Shown piece by piece: positions 21,745-33,359 of a stretch of 64,000 nt of DNA. The translations under genes were made by a program, and so were the position numbers. The stretch is taken from NCBI RefSeq assembly GCF_001522545.3, contig NC_031777.1:1159074-1223073 (forward strand), given 5' to 3'. The DNA comes from Parus major. Lineage: Eukaryota; Chordata; Aves; Passeriformes; Paridae. Numbering within the stretch: the stretch's first letter is position 1; each line of letters begins with the position of its first letter. The notes under the pieces were generated by a model that was not told the DNA's origin, ran no database searches, and saw nothing but the letters and a program-made list of their open reading frames with translations.

Positions 21745-22123
21745 ATGGAGAAAAGTGGATATTTATTAAAAGCCCTTCAAAGGATGCACCTTGGGCACTG
21801 CAAGAGCCTGGCCAAGGCTCCACCCAAGGTGGAGGTTATGAGTTTTCACACTTTGATCAGTTTTGGTCCATTTCCATGTTGGGTTAATTGTCCAATTCCA
21901 GCTGCAGGTGATGCAGTCCCATCCTCCCAGATTGCTCTCCTCAATTCGCTGCTGGTTGTGCTTTTTGGGGCTGGAGCTGCAGCGCTGTCCTTGGTTGTGG
22001 GGCTGGAAAAGGATTGTTGTGTGTGCCTGAGCTGTGAGGAGAACTGGCTGACACTTCATATGGAGCTCAGAGTCACCAGTGCACTACAGAACCTGGGAAA
22101 TATGAAAGCCAGAACTTGAGGCA
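21745..22123 (-). mobile_element. Probable endogenous retroviral LTR fragment (solo, non-coding)
   Basis: The stretch has a pattern I associate with LTRs repeated in songbird genomes: TTTATTAAAAGCCCTTCAAA at the left, then GGATGCACCTTGGGCA, CAAGAGCCTGGCC, TTTTGGTCCATTTCCAT, GGGTTAATTGTCCAATTCCA, GGAAAAGGATTGTTGTG and GTGAGGAGAACTGGCTGACA. On the minus strand it begins TGCCTCAAG and carries AATAAA near its 3' part, consistent with an LTR poly(A) signal. No retroviral coding region is adjacent. The exact ends and family are uncertain. Confidence 0.5.
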
Positions 22124-25100
22124 TCACACACCCAGTGGAGATGCCCAACCTGGCCCTTGGGGTGTTTGGCTGTGGCTCCATCACTCCGTGGTGCTGAGAT
22201 GCATTTGGCACAAACTTTTAGGCAGTGGGGAGACATCCCCCCTCTCCAGACACAACCCTGCCATTCCAAGACCATTTGGGGGGTTCAGCCCTCTCACCCA
22301 GCGTGGGATCAGGGGATCCACACGCCTTGGAGGCTCCAGGCAGAGCCACCAGCACCCATCTGGGCTACAAGTGAACATGAACTCTCCCTCCCCATCTGGA
22401 GCCCATGTACAGCAAGTGGCAAGATTTATATTGTGCTGAAGCATTCCACAGTTTTGAGCACAGAAATGATTGAACTCCAGATGTTAACAAGATGCAGGAC
22501 CCTTTTTTTATTATTAAAAACGTGATTTCTTGTTTTGCTCATGACAAAACCCATCAGATTAACTTATTAGGAGCGGAACTGCCATCAGGCCGGTGGAAGC
22601 AAAGGCGGCTCCGGCTGCCTGAGAGCTCCCTGGAGCCCAGGGGAAGAGCAGGGATCCTTTGGAGCAGAGCTCTGTGCAGCCACTCCTGCACTGGACCGAG
22701 AGCAGGACACAGGTGATGCTGCTCCACTGCAACTGCAGGGGCATTGGTGGCCCTGTGCCTCAGTTTCCCCATCCTTAGGGAGGATTGGTCAGAGCTGGAA
22801 GGGAAGGCCCTGAGCAAACACACACCCTGCAGTCTCATCCAAATCAAATCTCCTTGCTGAGGCAGCAGAGCCTTTGCTAACAAGCACCACAGCCCAGGCC
22901 AGGAATGGAAACCTGCTCACACTCCTCAGGCTCCTCTGTCCACCCCCAGGAAGGGCAAGGGGGACCCAGAATGTGGGGCTGGCACAACTCAGCAGCAGCT
23001 CTCACACCCCAGTTCCCCTCAGGGAGAGGGGAATATACAAACAATATACATACAGCACCTTACAGCACCACAAACTCCCCTTCAGAAAGGAAACAAATTC
23101 CCAAATACCTCTGCAAGTCCTGAATCCTCTCCGTGGTGAAGTTTTGCCGGGATATCCACCAGCAGTGCCAACATCTGTATCCCAGAGCACGGGCTGGGGC
23201 CTGGCTGGAGCTGTCACATCTTTGCTGCTTTATCACAGGAACTTTATCACAAGCTCATAACACACACATCTTTGCACCATGAGATCAAACAGGTACGGGA
23301 TGGCAGCACAGCCTGCTGTCCCAGCACGGCCCCCAGCAGCTTGTGCTGCTCCCTGCTGTGAAGACAAAACATGTTGAGGCTTCACCAGGGAGAAGATCCA
23401 CATATGTTCACCCTGATGTTCAGCCAGACCAGCTCAGGAAACTCACCAGCACAAAGGCAGCCTCTCCTGCTAATCCCCCCTTGGAGGCACAGCATCCTTT
23501 GGGGTCTGCACGTTTCCACTTCCCCATAGCACGTGGCAGCTCTGGGGACAGTCACTTCTGTCTGCTCAGGGGCACAAAAACATTTCTGGGGAGTCCCAGT
23601 GTCCAGACTGAGCTGGGGACATGTCAGGGTGATGTTTCTCTGCACCCAGCACAAACATCCTCCCTCTCAGCACGACCTAGAAAAGGCACTGCCCTGTCCC
23701 TCTCCCACACATTTCCCTCCTGACTCGCTGCAGGGGGACACAGCAGGCACCAAGCACTCACCTGCAAGCAGGAGGATGCTGCTGCCTTCTTGGGACAGCC
23801 TTCCCCAGACACCTGCTTTGAGGTCAGGACTGCAGCCCTCCACCAGCATCTCAGGAGCAAACCCACCAGCCCAGCACGAGGAGCCACCTTCCTCCACAGT
23901 CAGGGCTCCAGAAAAGCTGCTGCAGATCACAGCAGTGTTTATTCACTCAAAGGGGCCTCTTAAACAGAGCTGAGAGCTTTGTCACTCTCTGCCTGACCTT
24001 GTTTTGTTCCTGCATGCTTTGAAGGGAGCTTCTTCCAACCCAAACCTCTCCCTGCTAAGTGCAACCTGCCTCCATCAGCATTTCCTTCACCTCTTCCTCA
24101 CAGCCTCCTGTTTAATGACACATCCCCAGGCTCAATTTCCCCTAAATTGGGATTTTTCATTCTGAGAACAAGAGAATCAGGTGGAAGGAAGAATTGTACT
24201 CTTCCACCTTTTCTGAGAAACATCCCATAAACCTTTAATCCTCTTGCCTTCCCCAAAATCATTCATCATCTGGGAGGAAAAAAAGTCTGAGTGCAAATGT
24301 AGTCAGGCAGTGCTGTGAGTGAGCACAGGACATTAGCACCACTCTAGGGCAGCAAGAGCTCTGGAAAAACCCACATTCACCATCTCACCTGAGCACAGCT
24401 GCTGGATTTGTCTGCAGTGGACAGGTCCTGCCACACCCTCATGCCCTGCCTGGCAAGGCTGAGTGGATCCAGTGAGACACCCGAGCTCCCAGCTCTGCTG
24501 ACACCAATAATTTCTCCCCCCTGTTCTCTTGGCACGGTGTGTTCTGCTCAAACACACTTCAAAGAGGCAGCTCTGCAGCAAGAATGTTTCAAAAAATATA
24601 ATATTTCCATCTGTTATTCCAATACTTATGCTGTGGGACTCTCCTCATGGATTATTTGCCTTTCTTTGCTCCTATTGGAGGTAAAAAAAAATAAATATTA
24701 AATCAGCGAGCCCTGGGGGCTGGCAGGCAATGCCTAACAGGTCCTGCTCCCCTGCAGTTCTGCACCTCAGTGCTTGTCCAGAGGGGAAGGTGCAGGCAGG
24801 GAAGCAGCTTTGCCTTCAAGGCAGTGAAGTCCCCTCGATCCAGCAGCTTTATTTCTGCCTTGAGAGCAAACAGCACCTGCCTGTGCTCATGGGGATGCCC
24901 CAGACTTGCAGAGCAGCCCAGGATCCCTTCCCAGCCCCAGCAGCACCCAGGGATTGAAAGCACAAGCAGAAGAAGGCACAGGATCCTGGGCATTGGGTGC
25001 TGAGCTCCCCCACCAGCCTGTCCTCGCTGGGGACATCCCCAGCATCACTCTGCTCACCCCTCCTGTTCCTCACAAAAAGACTCTGCCTTACTGCCTGCTG

Positions 25101-26940
25101 ACTCCAATCTGGGAGCAAATTATTGGGTGGAAAAGGGAGCACCAGGCTGAGAGATGTCTGCAGGACTCACTTTGCTGGGAAAGCAGAGCAGAAGAACAAC
25201 AAGCACAGCTTGACTGAGCTCTGACTTGGCAGCACCAGCAGGCACAAAAGAAGCTGTGGTTTAAATGCATCTTGGGGACACCTGAGGGGTAGAAGGAGTT
25301 GGATGCTCCTTCCCTGGGCTGCAGTAAGGACAATTTAAGGCCACTGAAGTGCTGGACCTTTCCCCCTTTGTGGTTTGTTTGCTCTGAGAAGGTTTCCCAA
25401 GCCATGTGAAGCAGCAAGGGCTGCTCCATTTCCCCCTCCCTGCCCTCAGCTGCTTCTCCATGCAGCCCTTTCCCCTCTGGGTGACCAAGGACACTCAAAG
25501 CCAGTTGTTCTGGCCCCTGAAGAAGCCAAATCCACAGGAAAGCTGTGCCTGAGCCCAGCAAAGCCTCACCCCTCCACAGCACTTGTGGACAAGGTGCCCT
25601 GTTGGATGCTTGTCTCAGTCACCTGCTCCATCCCACAAGCAGAAAAACCATGGGAAAAAGCAGCTTTCCCAAATTTCCCAGCAGAGCAGCCCCAGCCATG
25701 GCTGGCCCACCACAGCTCCCTGGTGAGCAGATTCAGCACAGTGTTCAGGAGATTTCCTCAAGATCCATCTTCCCCCCTCAGAGAGTCACTAAGGGAGGAA
25801 GTTTCTCAAAAGAGAAATCCAGGCCTCACAGCAGCAGCACACAAGAGCTGAGTCCCCTCCTCATTTCCCGTCCTGTGGCCCAAGGTTTCACACTGCTGAG
25901 ACAGCAAAGAGTTCCCAGCCCTTTCACAGAGCTGCAGGGATGAGAACTTCCACTTGTGAGCCACAGCCAGAACAAAATGAGTCTTTTATTTTTATCTGGC
26001 CCATTATAAGTCACTGTTTAGTGCTCCCAGGTGTCCTATATCATCAAAGGCACATTCCTTGATAAGCAGCCACCAGAGACTGCACTGTGCCATCCTGCAG
26101 GCAAATAGAGCAGAAGGGATCCTGAGACCAGCTCCAACCCCCAGATCTCATCTCCCTCCAAGGCCTCCTGGGCCCAGGAGAGGGTCATGCCCCATCTCTC
26201 CACACACACCCAAGTGAAAAGCACGGCTTTATTTCCCCCCCAAACTCCACAGTCCAAAGAGGAACCCAATCTACTCAGCTGGAAATAGAGCTTTTATTGC
26301 ATCCTGAGTCATTTAGAACTCATTTTTATAAATACAGTATTCCTCCCCCTGCTTTCCCAATTTAACAAGCTCCCAAGTGTCTGCTCTCCTGACACCAAAC
26401 CTTCCCTGTCCTCCCTCCCCACCAGATCCAAGGGCAAGCAGGATCTCATCCAAGCAGTCCAGAGAAGGTGACACATGGACCCCACTCCCATACATTTCAC
26501 ATCAAGGATGATTCCAGCCTTAAAACATTCCCGTGGTGATGGCAGGATGAGGTCACCACACTGGGTGGCAATGTCCCCTCTGTCCATGGCACCTCTCTCT
26601 GTGCCCTGGCAGTACAAAACTGTCTTGAGAACTGCAGGCTCTTGAGACAGGGTCTGCAGACTTGGGCAAACCAGAAAAAAAAACCCCAAACCACACAATA
26701 AAAGTTGAGTTCAGAGTCTGTGAAAGGTGTGTTGGCCATTGGGGGTTTCCTGTTTGTCAAGGTAAGGGGGAATGAAGGCACTGAGCAGGACTGGAAACCT
26801 GGAGAGCCCAGTTATTATTTCTAAATGAAAGCTCAGGTTTTGCAGCATATGAAATCCATCATGCCTTTAGCCACATAAATACATCAAGGGGTCTGGATAC
26901 TTGAAGTCCCTTTTCTCAGTTCAGTAAAAGAGAAAAGTTT
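22124..26940. other. Intergenic DNA, no gene seen
   Basis: GC-rich intergenic sequence with many overlapping frames on both strands, none with a family signature or convincing splice context. No repeat family is recognised. Confidence 0.65.
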
Positions 26941-26944
26941 TGCA

Positions 26945-27165
26945 CAGTGGCACATATAGGGAGCCTGCAATTCCAAATGGCTCTCATTCAATAATTTTGT
27001 CAGCATTTGTGTAATAGTCATCACTAACAGTTAATATAACTCACAGTAAATACCAGATTGATGTTTAACAGTGTTAAGATGGAACCTATAAAACATATGC
27101 TTGTGTAATTATACTGATAAGTTTCCAATCAACAGCAACAAAAACAATCTGTCCACAGATCCTTA
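26945..27165. promoter_or_regulatory. AT-rich complex block, candidate conserved non-coding element
   Basis: High-complexity AT-rich DNA with motifs such as CATTCAATAATTTTGTCAGC, GTGTAATAGTCATCACTAAC and CTTGTGTAATTATACTGATA, between GC-rich flanks. No coding frame. Confidence 0.3.
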
Positions 27166-27169
27166 CATA

Positions 27170-29185
27170 GAATCCAAAAGATCCCAGGAGTCAAAAGGAA
27201 GATTTGCAGAGGTCTTTAGGAGCAGAACACGGGCTCAGAAGGGAAGATGGGCAGCAATAGGACTCTGTCTCCATCCTGATGGACCATCCTGTGCCAGCCT
27301 CTCAAATCCTCTCACCTGTGTGAGCAAATATCCCAGATATTCCCTTCATTCTGAAAGCTGACACATACAGGGGATCCAGATGGATTTCCATGAGGCTGGG
27401 AAATTTCCCAATATAAGGATGGAGAAGGCTGCCTTATATGTTTTACCCAATTTAGTATTTACATAAAATCACTGGAAATGCCCCAGCAGGACCATTTGCA
27501 AATATTTTCCTCAAGGAATTTTTTTGTTTTTGCTATATTTTAAAGAATAAACTTTATTCTCAGAAGGGCCAGCTGCCTTCCTGGCAAGATCTGTGGTTCC
27601 CTCACTTCAGCCTCACTGACCTGCACCAGCTGCTCCCAGAGAGCAGCAGATCCCAGGCTGTCCCATCCTGGGGCAAAGAGGGAAAGCAAACACCAAAGGC
27701 ATCCTGCAGGATCACTGCACAGCATCTCCACTGCTTCCCAAATAAATTCTGACCCTCCAAGCATGGCAGACTTGCACGAAGCAGCCACTAAAGCAATGGC
27801 ACAGAAACCAGCCAGCACTTCCAGTCCAATATCCAGCTACACACTGGCATCATCTGCAAGTGATTAGAAAATATAAACACTCACAATGAAACTTGGGTTC
27901 CTATACTTAGCAAGACTTTAATGGGCTTTTCTTCAGCCAGAAAAAAACCCTATTAGAGTGATAAATTAATAGCCTTTTTTCCTTAAACCAGCATGAAACT
28001 TTACAATGGAAAAACAAAAGGAGAAACATGCCCCTTTTTGGCAACCCTGGCAGGGAAGAGGAGGGGATGAGGAAGAAAGAAACAGCCCAGCAAGCAGAGT
28101 GGCTTTTCCCCAGTGTGCCCTCACCTGTGGGTCCCCAGCCTGTGTCACCCACGGGCACAGCAGCCAGCACAGGAGGGTCCCTGAGCCTGGCACCAGCTCC
28201 AGCAGAGCCCAGCACAGCTGAGTTGGGCTCAGGAGCTCCCTGCCCTCCATCAAGGCACTCTCCCACCACCACCCCAGAGGTTTGCTGGCTCCCAGAGCTC
28301 TGCCAGCTGCAGCCTGTGCTTGTCTGAAATAAACCTCAAGGAGCAGCAGTTCCACAGAGGGAACCAGGTTAACAAACCCAAAGTCTGTTCCAGGATGAAA
28401 TGGCCTCACTTTGTCATGGAACCGAGAGGGAGAGGCTGCAGCTGGGTCCTCCAAGCTGTCACAGCCTGGAGAGAGGGGAGCAGGAGCTGTTGATGCCTCC
28501 ACACACATCCCTGCCTGGACAAACTGGTGCCCCTGTCTGGCCTCACTCCACGAGTTTGTGTAAGATTGCACACGCATGAGGTCGATGGAAACTAGGAAGG
28601 AGCTGCTGTGGTTTGGCTCCCAGAGGCATCCAGAGAAGTGTGATCTTCCCTTGCCCCAAACAAGTCAGGGAAATTCATGAGAACAGCCTTTCTTGTGGGT
28701 TATTCTGGCAGCAGTGGGGCTGGACAGGACCAGGAGTAAGATGACACAAGGCCATAAAACATGTCAGAGCAGCAGCCACACGATGAGAGTCTCTGTGCTG
28801 GGTGCTCCAGCCTGACCACAGCCTGAGTCAGCCCATCCACTGACCTGCCTCCAGCACACTCCCAGTGCCATTAACCATCTCCAGCCCCAGGGAAGGCTCA
28901 GCATCTTCCACACCCCAGTGCTGCTTTGGTGCCACCCCCTGCTTGCCACTTTCTGCTTTCAGACACCCAACAGAGCCACCTTTGGGTGAGCAGCTGGCTC
29001 AGAGCCCCCAAAACAGCAGAATTCCAGCCCCACCCATTCCCATGTCCCATTCCTTTCAACCTGGACCCATCCTACAAAGGCCAAGGAGGAGAAGAAATGA
29101 GTGCCAGGGGAGAGGGAGATGGTTTGCATCACTTAATCACCATCCCCAATAAACTGGCTCTGTGGAGGGTAAGACAGCAGAGTTC
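27170..29185. other. Intergenic DNA, no gene seen
   Basis: A 203-codon minus-strand frame (27966-28577) overlaps other frames and has no family motif, so it is treated as chance. No repeats are recognised. Confidence 0.65.
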
Positions 29186-29350
29186 AGCAGATTTTATCAA
29201 TAACATCACGGAGCCCTGCTGTGTGCCTGAGAGAGTTGCCATGGTTATCATGACAGATTTACTATCATTGTAACTTAATGCACCATAATAAGGATCTGCA
29301 TAGTTATTATTGTTTTACAGTGATAACTATAATTCAACCACAGATTTATG
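29185..29350. promoter_or_regulatory. AT-rich complex block, candidate conserved non-coding element
   Basis: About 165 bp including TTGCCATGGTTATCATGACA, ACTTAATGCACCATAATAAG and CAGTGATAACTATAATTCAA. It is dense in TAAT and GATAAC-like cores and sharply bounded by GC-rich DNA to the left. The call is from texture only. Confidence 0.35.
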
Positions 29351-32300
29351 GCTAAATTTGTAATGTTACTACGATGTTCTGGGAAGAATTGGGAGCGGGG
29401 TGATTCACATGCTTTCTCAGAATATAGAAAGAAAAAGAGATCTTGGTTGGTGCCCTTTTCTTGCTTTTTAATTGTTTCTTTGGGAATAATTTTTGTGGTC
29501 TGGTTGCTGTTGGCTTGGGAGAGGGTGCTGTGTCAGAGGCCATGTAGAGAGGTAGCTGAAAAATGGGATTTTTTCCACTGCAAAAATTGATCCTGGAGGG
29601 AAAAAAAAATAAAAATATCCCAAAGTCTTTCAACAGAAAGTTGCAAAAAAAATTTCCCAAGTGTTGCCAACTGGGAAGCAGACACAAAGCACAGGCAAGA
29701 TGAACAAAAATGGTCAGATTTTGTTCAAAAAGAATGACTCCAGCAGCACAGGGAGGACTCTGTACCACCTTAGAGCCAGCCCAGGCAAAGACCATGGAGC
29801 AAAACCAAGCATCTTCTCCCAACTGTGGGGCTGCAACACCCCAGAACCTGCCCCAGCCCACCCCAGGCTCCTGGCAGCCCCGTGGGCTCCTCTTGGAACA
29901 ACTCAGCACAAATTAATGCCCAAACACTTCAAACAGCTTTTACTGATGGATTAACCTGCTCAGACATGGAGTGATTTGAGAAAGCAAAGCTTCAGACAAG
30001 GAGTTTTTGGCAATTCTCAGGGCATAGGACCCACATCAGGGATCCCCCCACCTGCATCTCCCCAGGATGGGGAAAAAGTCCCACCTGGACCCATCCAAGC
30101 AGCTGCTCCCCAGGAGAAAGCAAAAAGAGAATCCAAGCCTGAAATACAACCAGGGTTTCCATCAGGCTCCCTTGCACCCTCCTCCCAAAGCTCTTCCCTG
30201 TTTGAGGGCTTAGCTCCTTCTTGGATTTCATCACAAGTGCAACGCTGCCAATTACCCCACAAATTTATAGGGAGCTCTGATGGTTTACATCCCTCTTTCC
30301 TCCTGCCCAGGCAGCCCCTTGCCCCCAGGAGCTGTGGGATGGTTAACACCCCCTGCATGCCAGAGGCGCCTGCACTGGGCAAATTGCAGCAGAAAATGGG
30401 CATTTTCCCAGCCCCTGCTTGTTGCTCACTGATGAAGGGTCTCAGGGTTTCCTCAGGGAAGCAAATCAGTCTGTACCACTCACTTGGCTTCCGTGGCAAG
30501 TCCCCAGTTCAACATCTCCTGCTGATGCTCCAGACTCGGTGCATCATCCCAGCCTCCCACCATACCTCATCACAAAAGCTGAGTAAAAAGCTGGCCCTGC
30601 TCAAATGGGGCTTAGGTCAGCAATCCATGCTCTGGAGCCTTTTGGGTTCTGTTTTGCTTTCCTGAGTGATTTATGGTCTTTTCCCATTCCTCATCCTGCT
30701 TGGATCAGAGGTGGAGTTTTCTATAATCCCCCACCCTCAAGCAAGAGCATTCTCAGTGCTCCCTCAGGGAAAAGCTGCTCTGCCTCCACAGGGACTTCAG
30801 GAGTGTTCCTTTCTTCAGGGAGAGATCCAAGGCTTCCCTGGAGCAGTGGGAAAAGGTGGGAAGATGGGCAGAGGCTGGGTGCTCACCCTCCCTCCCAGCA
30901 GTGATGTGTGTCAGAGCAGGTTACGTCACGCTCCCCTGCCACCACCACCACCTCCTGCTCTCAGGGCTGATATATGAGAGTAGATATAGGAAAATCTATC
31001 CATAAAATTAATGGAGGCTGCGTGAACTCACAGATCATAAACTCAGAGGGGTTTGCAGCTTGCCTTTTGGGGAGGGAGTGGGCTCAGAAGCAATTTAGCA
31101 GAGGGGACTAATTGACAGCAGCTGGCCCAGCACATCCCACAGCCCCCCTCCCCACTCTTGGGAGGATTTAGGGGAACACAGCACTGAAGTCTCAAACTCA
31201 GTGCTGGGGCAGGCACCCACCAGCTCGAGCTCAGACCCAGCATGGTGTGCTCCCATCGAGGAGCCAAGCTGTGCTCTCAGTGACAGAACCCCTGCCCAGA
31301 GCATAAATCTCAGGTGCTGAAGGCCAAAGCACGAGCAGATCCACCCCATTCTCTGGGGGTTGCAGACAACACAACTCCTCTCTTGGCTGGGGGGCTGCAG
31401 GGTGATGAAGAGCATGGACCCAAGCACCCCAGCACACCCAGCAGTGGGTGCCACACAGGGGACAAGGCTGAGAGTGCTCCTCTCCAGCCTAGCCCAGGAA
31501 TTCCCCTGAAACCCTCTTGATATAATCAGGGATGTTTTGAGACCAACCCTTCACCACTGGCTTCCCAATACACCCTTAAAAGCCATCCTGCCACCCCAGT
31601 GCTGATGGCCACCAGCTCTGCCAGAGCAAACAGCATTTCCAGGACCTGGCTTCTGCCTTCATCCCATTCCCAGCCCACAGAAGGTCTCTGCTCACTCCTT
31701 GGCCCTGGTCCACCTCCACACCCCTCCACAGCATCAGCCAGGCCAGTCCCTGTGTTCAGGCACCTCTGCTCCATGCTGGGTTATTCAGTGCATCTCATGA
31801 GGAATTACCTGGGCTTTTCATGGCACAGCCAAGGGACTGGTGCAAAGGGAAGAAAATCACCACTACTGCTAGAAAATCTGCTCCTACATCCCATTTCTCC
31901 ACAGGACATTGCCTTACTCTGCCTGGTTAAGGGCCAGCCCCATGGCTGCAGCTGCCCAAGGAAGCCTTTGCCACACCAACACAGCTCAGGACTGCCCAGA
32001 CACCTCCCTCAGGGGGAAACCCAACCATTCCAGCTCCTAAGCAGCCTCTTGGTCTGGCCCTGTTCAAGTTTACTCTCAGTGCCAAATGCAGTTTTTTTGT
32101 TCTTTTCTGTCAAAAATCATCTTGGTCCCCGGCTGCTGCCCCAGCGGCTGCGACAGCCGTGACTCACAGGCTCTGCCCTAAACTCAGGCTCCCACTTGCC
32201 TCCTCCTCCTCAGGCAGCTGTGAGCACCAGCCTTGCGTCCTTTCAAGTGGTTTGGGGGCCCAGCCAAGGCACCAAAGCAGAGGGATTTAGGCACGGTGCT

Positions 32301-33295
32301 CCCTGGAGCATCCAGCCTGGCTGCCAGCCTCAGGCTCACCCCAGGGGACTCAGCAGGCTCAGCTCTGGGGCATCATCTGGTAACCAGGCTGTGCCAGCAC
32401 TGCTGGCAGTCACCAAACAGGAATGGGGTCCAGGTACATCACCCCAACACTTTCTGCCTCCAGCACAGCCAGCTGGCCCCTTTGGTGCACCCCCAGTGCA
32501 CATACCTGCATCCTCAAGGCATCACCGAGCACCCCCTGCCCTGGGGTGCCCCTCCTGCGTTCTCCAGGCTGCTGGAGGGAGCTTACAAACAAAACCACGT
32601 CTAAACGAGGGATTTCCTCCTTCCAGGGAGGGAAAGCCCACAACACAACACTGGAAATAAGCCGTGTACTGCCCTCCCTGGTGATGCTGGCTTCGACCCT
32701 CCTCACTCCCTCTTCCCCTAGCTCCTGATGTTGCTGGAGCTGAAGGAGGGGGGAGGCTCCTCCCTTGCCTTTTATAGCATCCCTCAGGTGGTTCCATCAG
32801 CCTCTCCCTGTTGCCTGGCTCAGGGACCAGGCAGCTGCCAACCCCACCTGCTTCACAGGGAGTTGATTTGCTCCCCTGGTGGGTTTGATTCTCAGGTGCA
32901 ACCTTGGGACAAGGGCTCCAGTCCCAAAACAACAGAGGTGAAAAGGAGGAGGATGGCTGGGCTGAACCAAACTGAACCAAAGCTGGGGCTTGAACAGAGA
33001 AAACCAGACCTGTCCCCTCCCCAGACAGGATCCATAAAGCTCTGAGACATGTTCCCCAAAGCCACTCCATCTCTGCTTGCAGGCACCCAGGGGAAGGGGA
33101 GCCTCGCTGCCTCCCTGCTCCGGACAGCGGAGAAGCCAGCAGGGAGACATCTGTTCCCCATCCAGTGAGCAGTGTCTTCCTGATCTGCCTCTTAAAAATT
33201 ACAAGGCAGTTTGGAGTTTCTGTTTTGTACTTTTGATTTGCCCAAACACCTGAAACATGAGCTCTCAATCCAGGATCAAAGGCCCTCTCTGGAGC
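29351..33295. other. Intergenic DNA, no gene seen
   Basis: GC-rich sequence holding some of the longest chance frames (229 codons at 29976-30665 and 264 codons on the minus strand at 32522-33316). They lack domain motifs, overlap frames on the other strand and show Pro/Ser/Gly-rich composition typical of GC-rich non-coding DNA. Confidence 0.65.
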
Positions 33296-33302
33296 AACAC
33301 AG

Positions 33303-33354
33303 ACGGCGATATCCACCGCCGTATTTATGCGTGATTAGGAACGCCTGCGTCCGA
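33303..33354. promoter_or_regulatory. CpG-dense 50-bp island with an inverted repeat
   Basis: Eight CpGs fall in about 50 bp. ACGGCG (33303-33308) and CGCCGT (33317-33322) form a perfect inverted repeat around ATATCCAC, followed by TTTATGCGTGATTAGG and ACGCCTGCGTCCG. The flanks are CpG-poor. It may be a constrained regulatory element. Confidence 0.35.
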
Positions 33355-33359
33355 GAGGG

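Noticed and set aside
27966..28577. 203-codon minus-strand open frame
   Set aside because: Leu/Ser/Pro-rich without family motifs; the hydrophobic tail comes from pyrimidine-rich DNA, not a plausible membrane protein.
29976..30665. 229-codon plus-strand open frame
   Set aside because: No recognised domain and overlapping minus-strand frames of similar length; typical of stop-poor GC-rich intergenic DNA.
32522..33316. 264-codon minus-strand open frame
   Set aside because: GC-rich, overlaps several plus-strand frames, low-complexity composition, no domain or splice context; likely chance.
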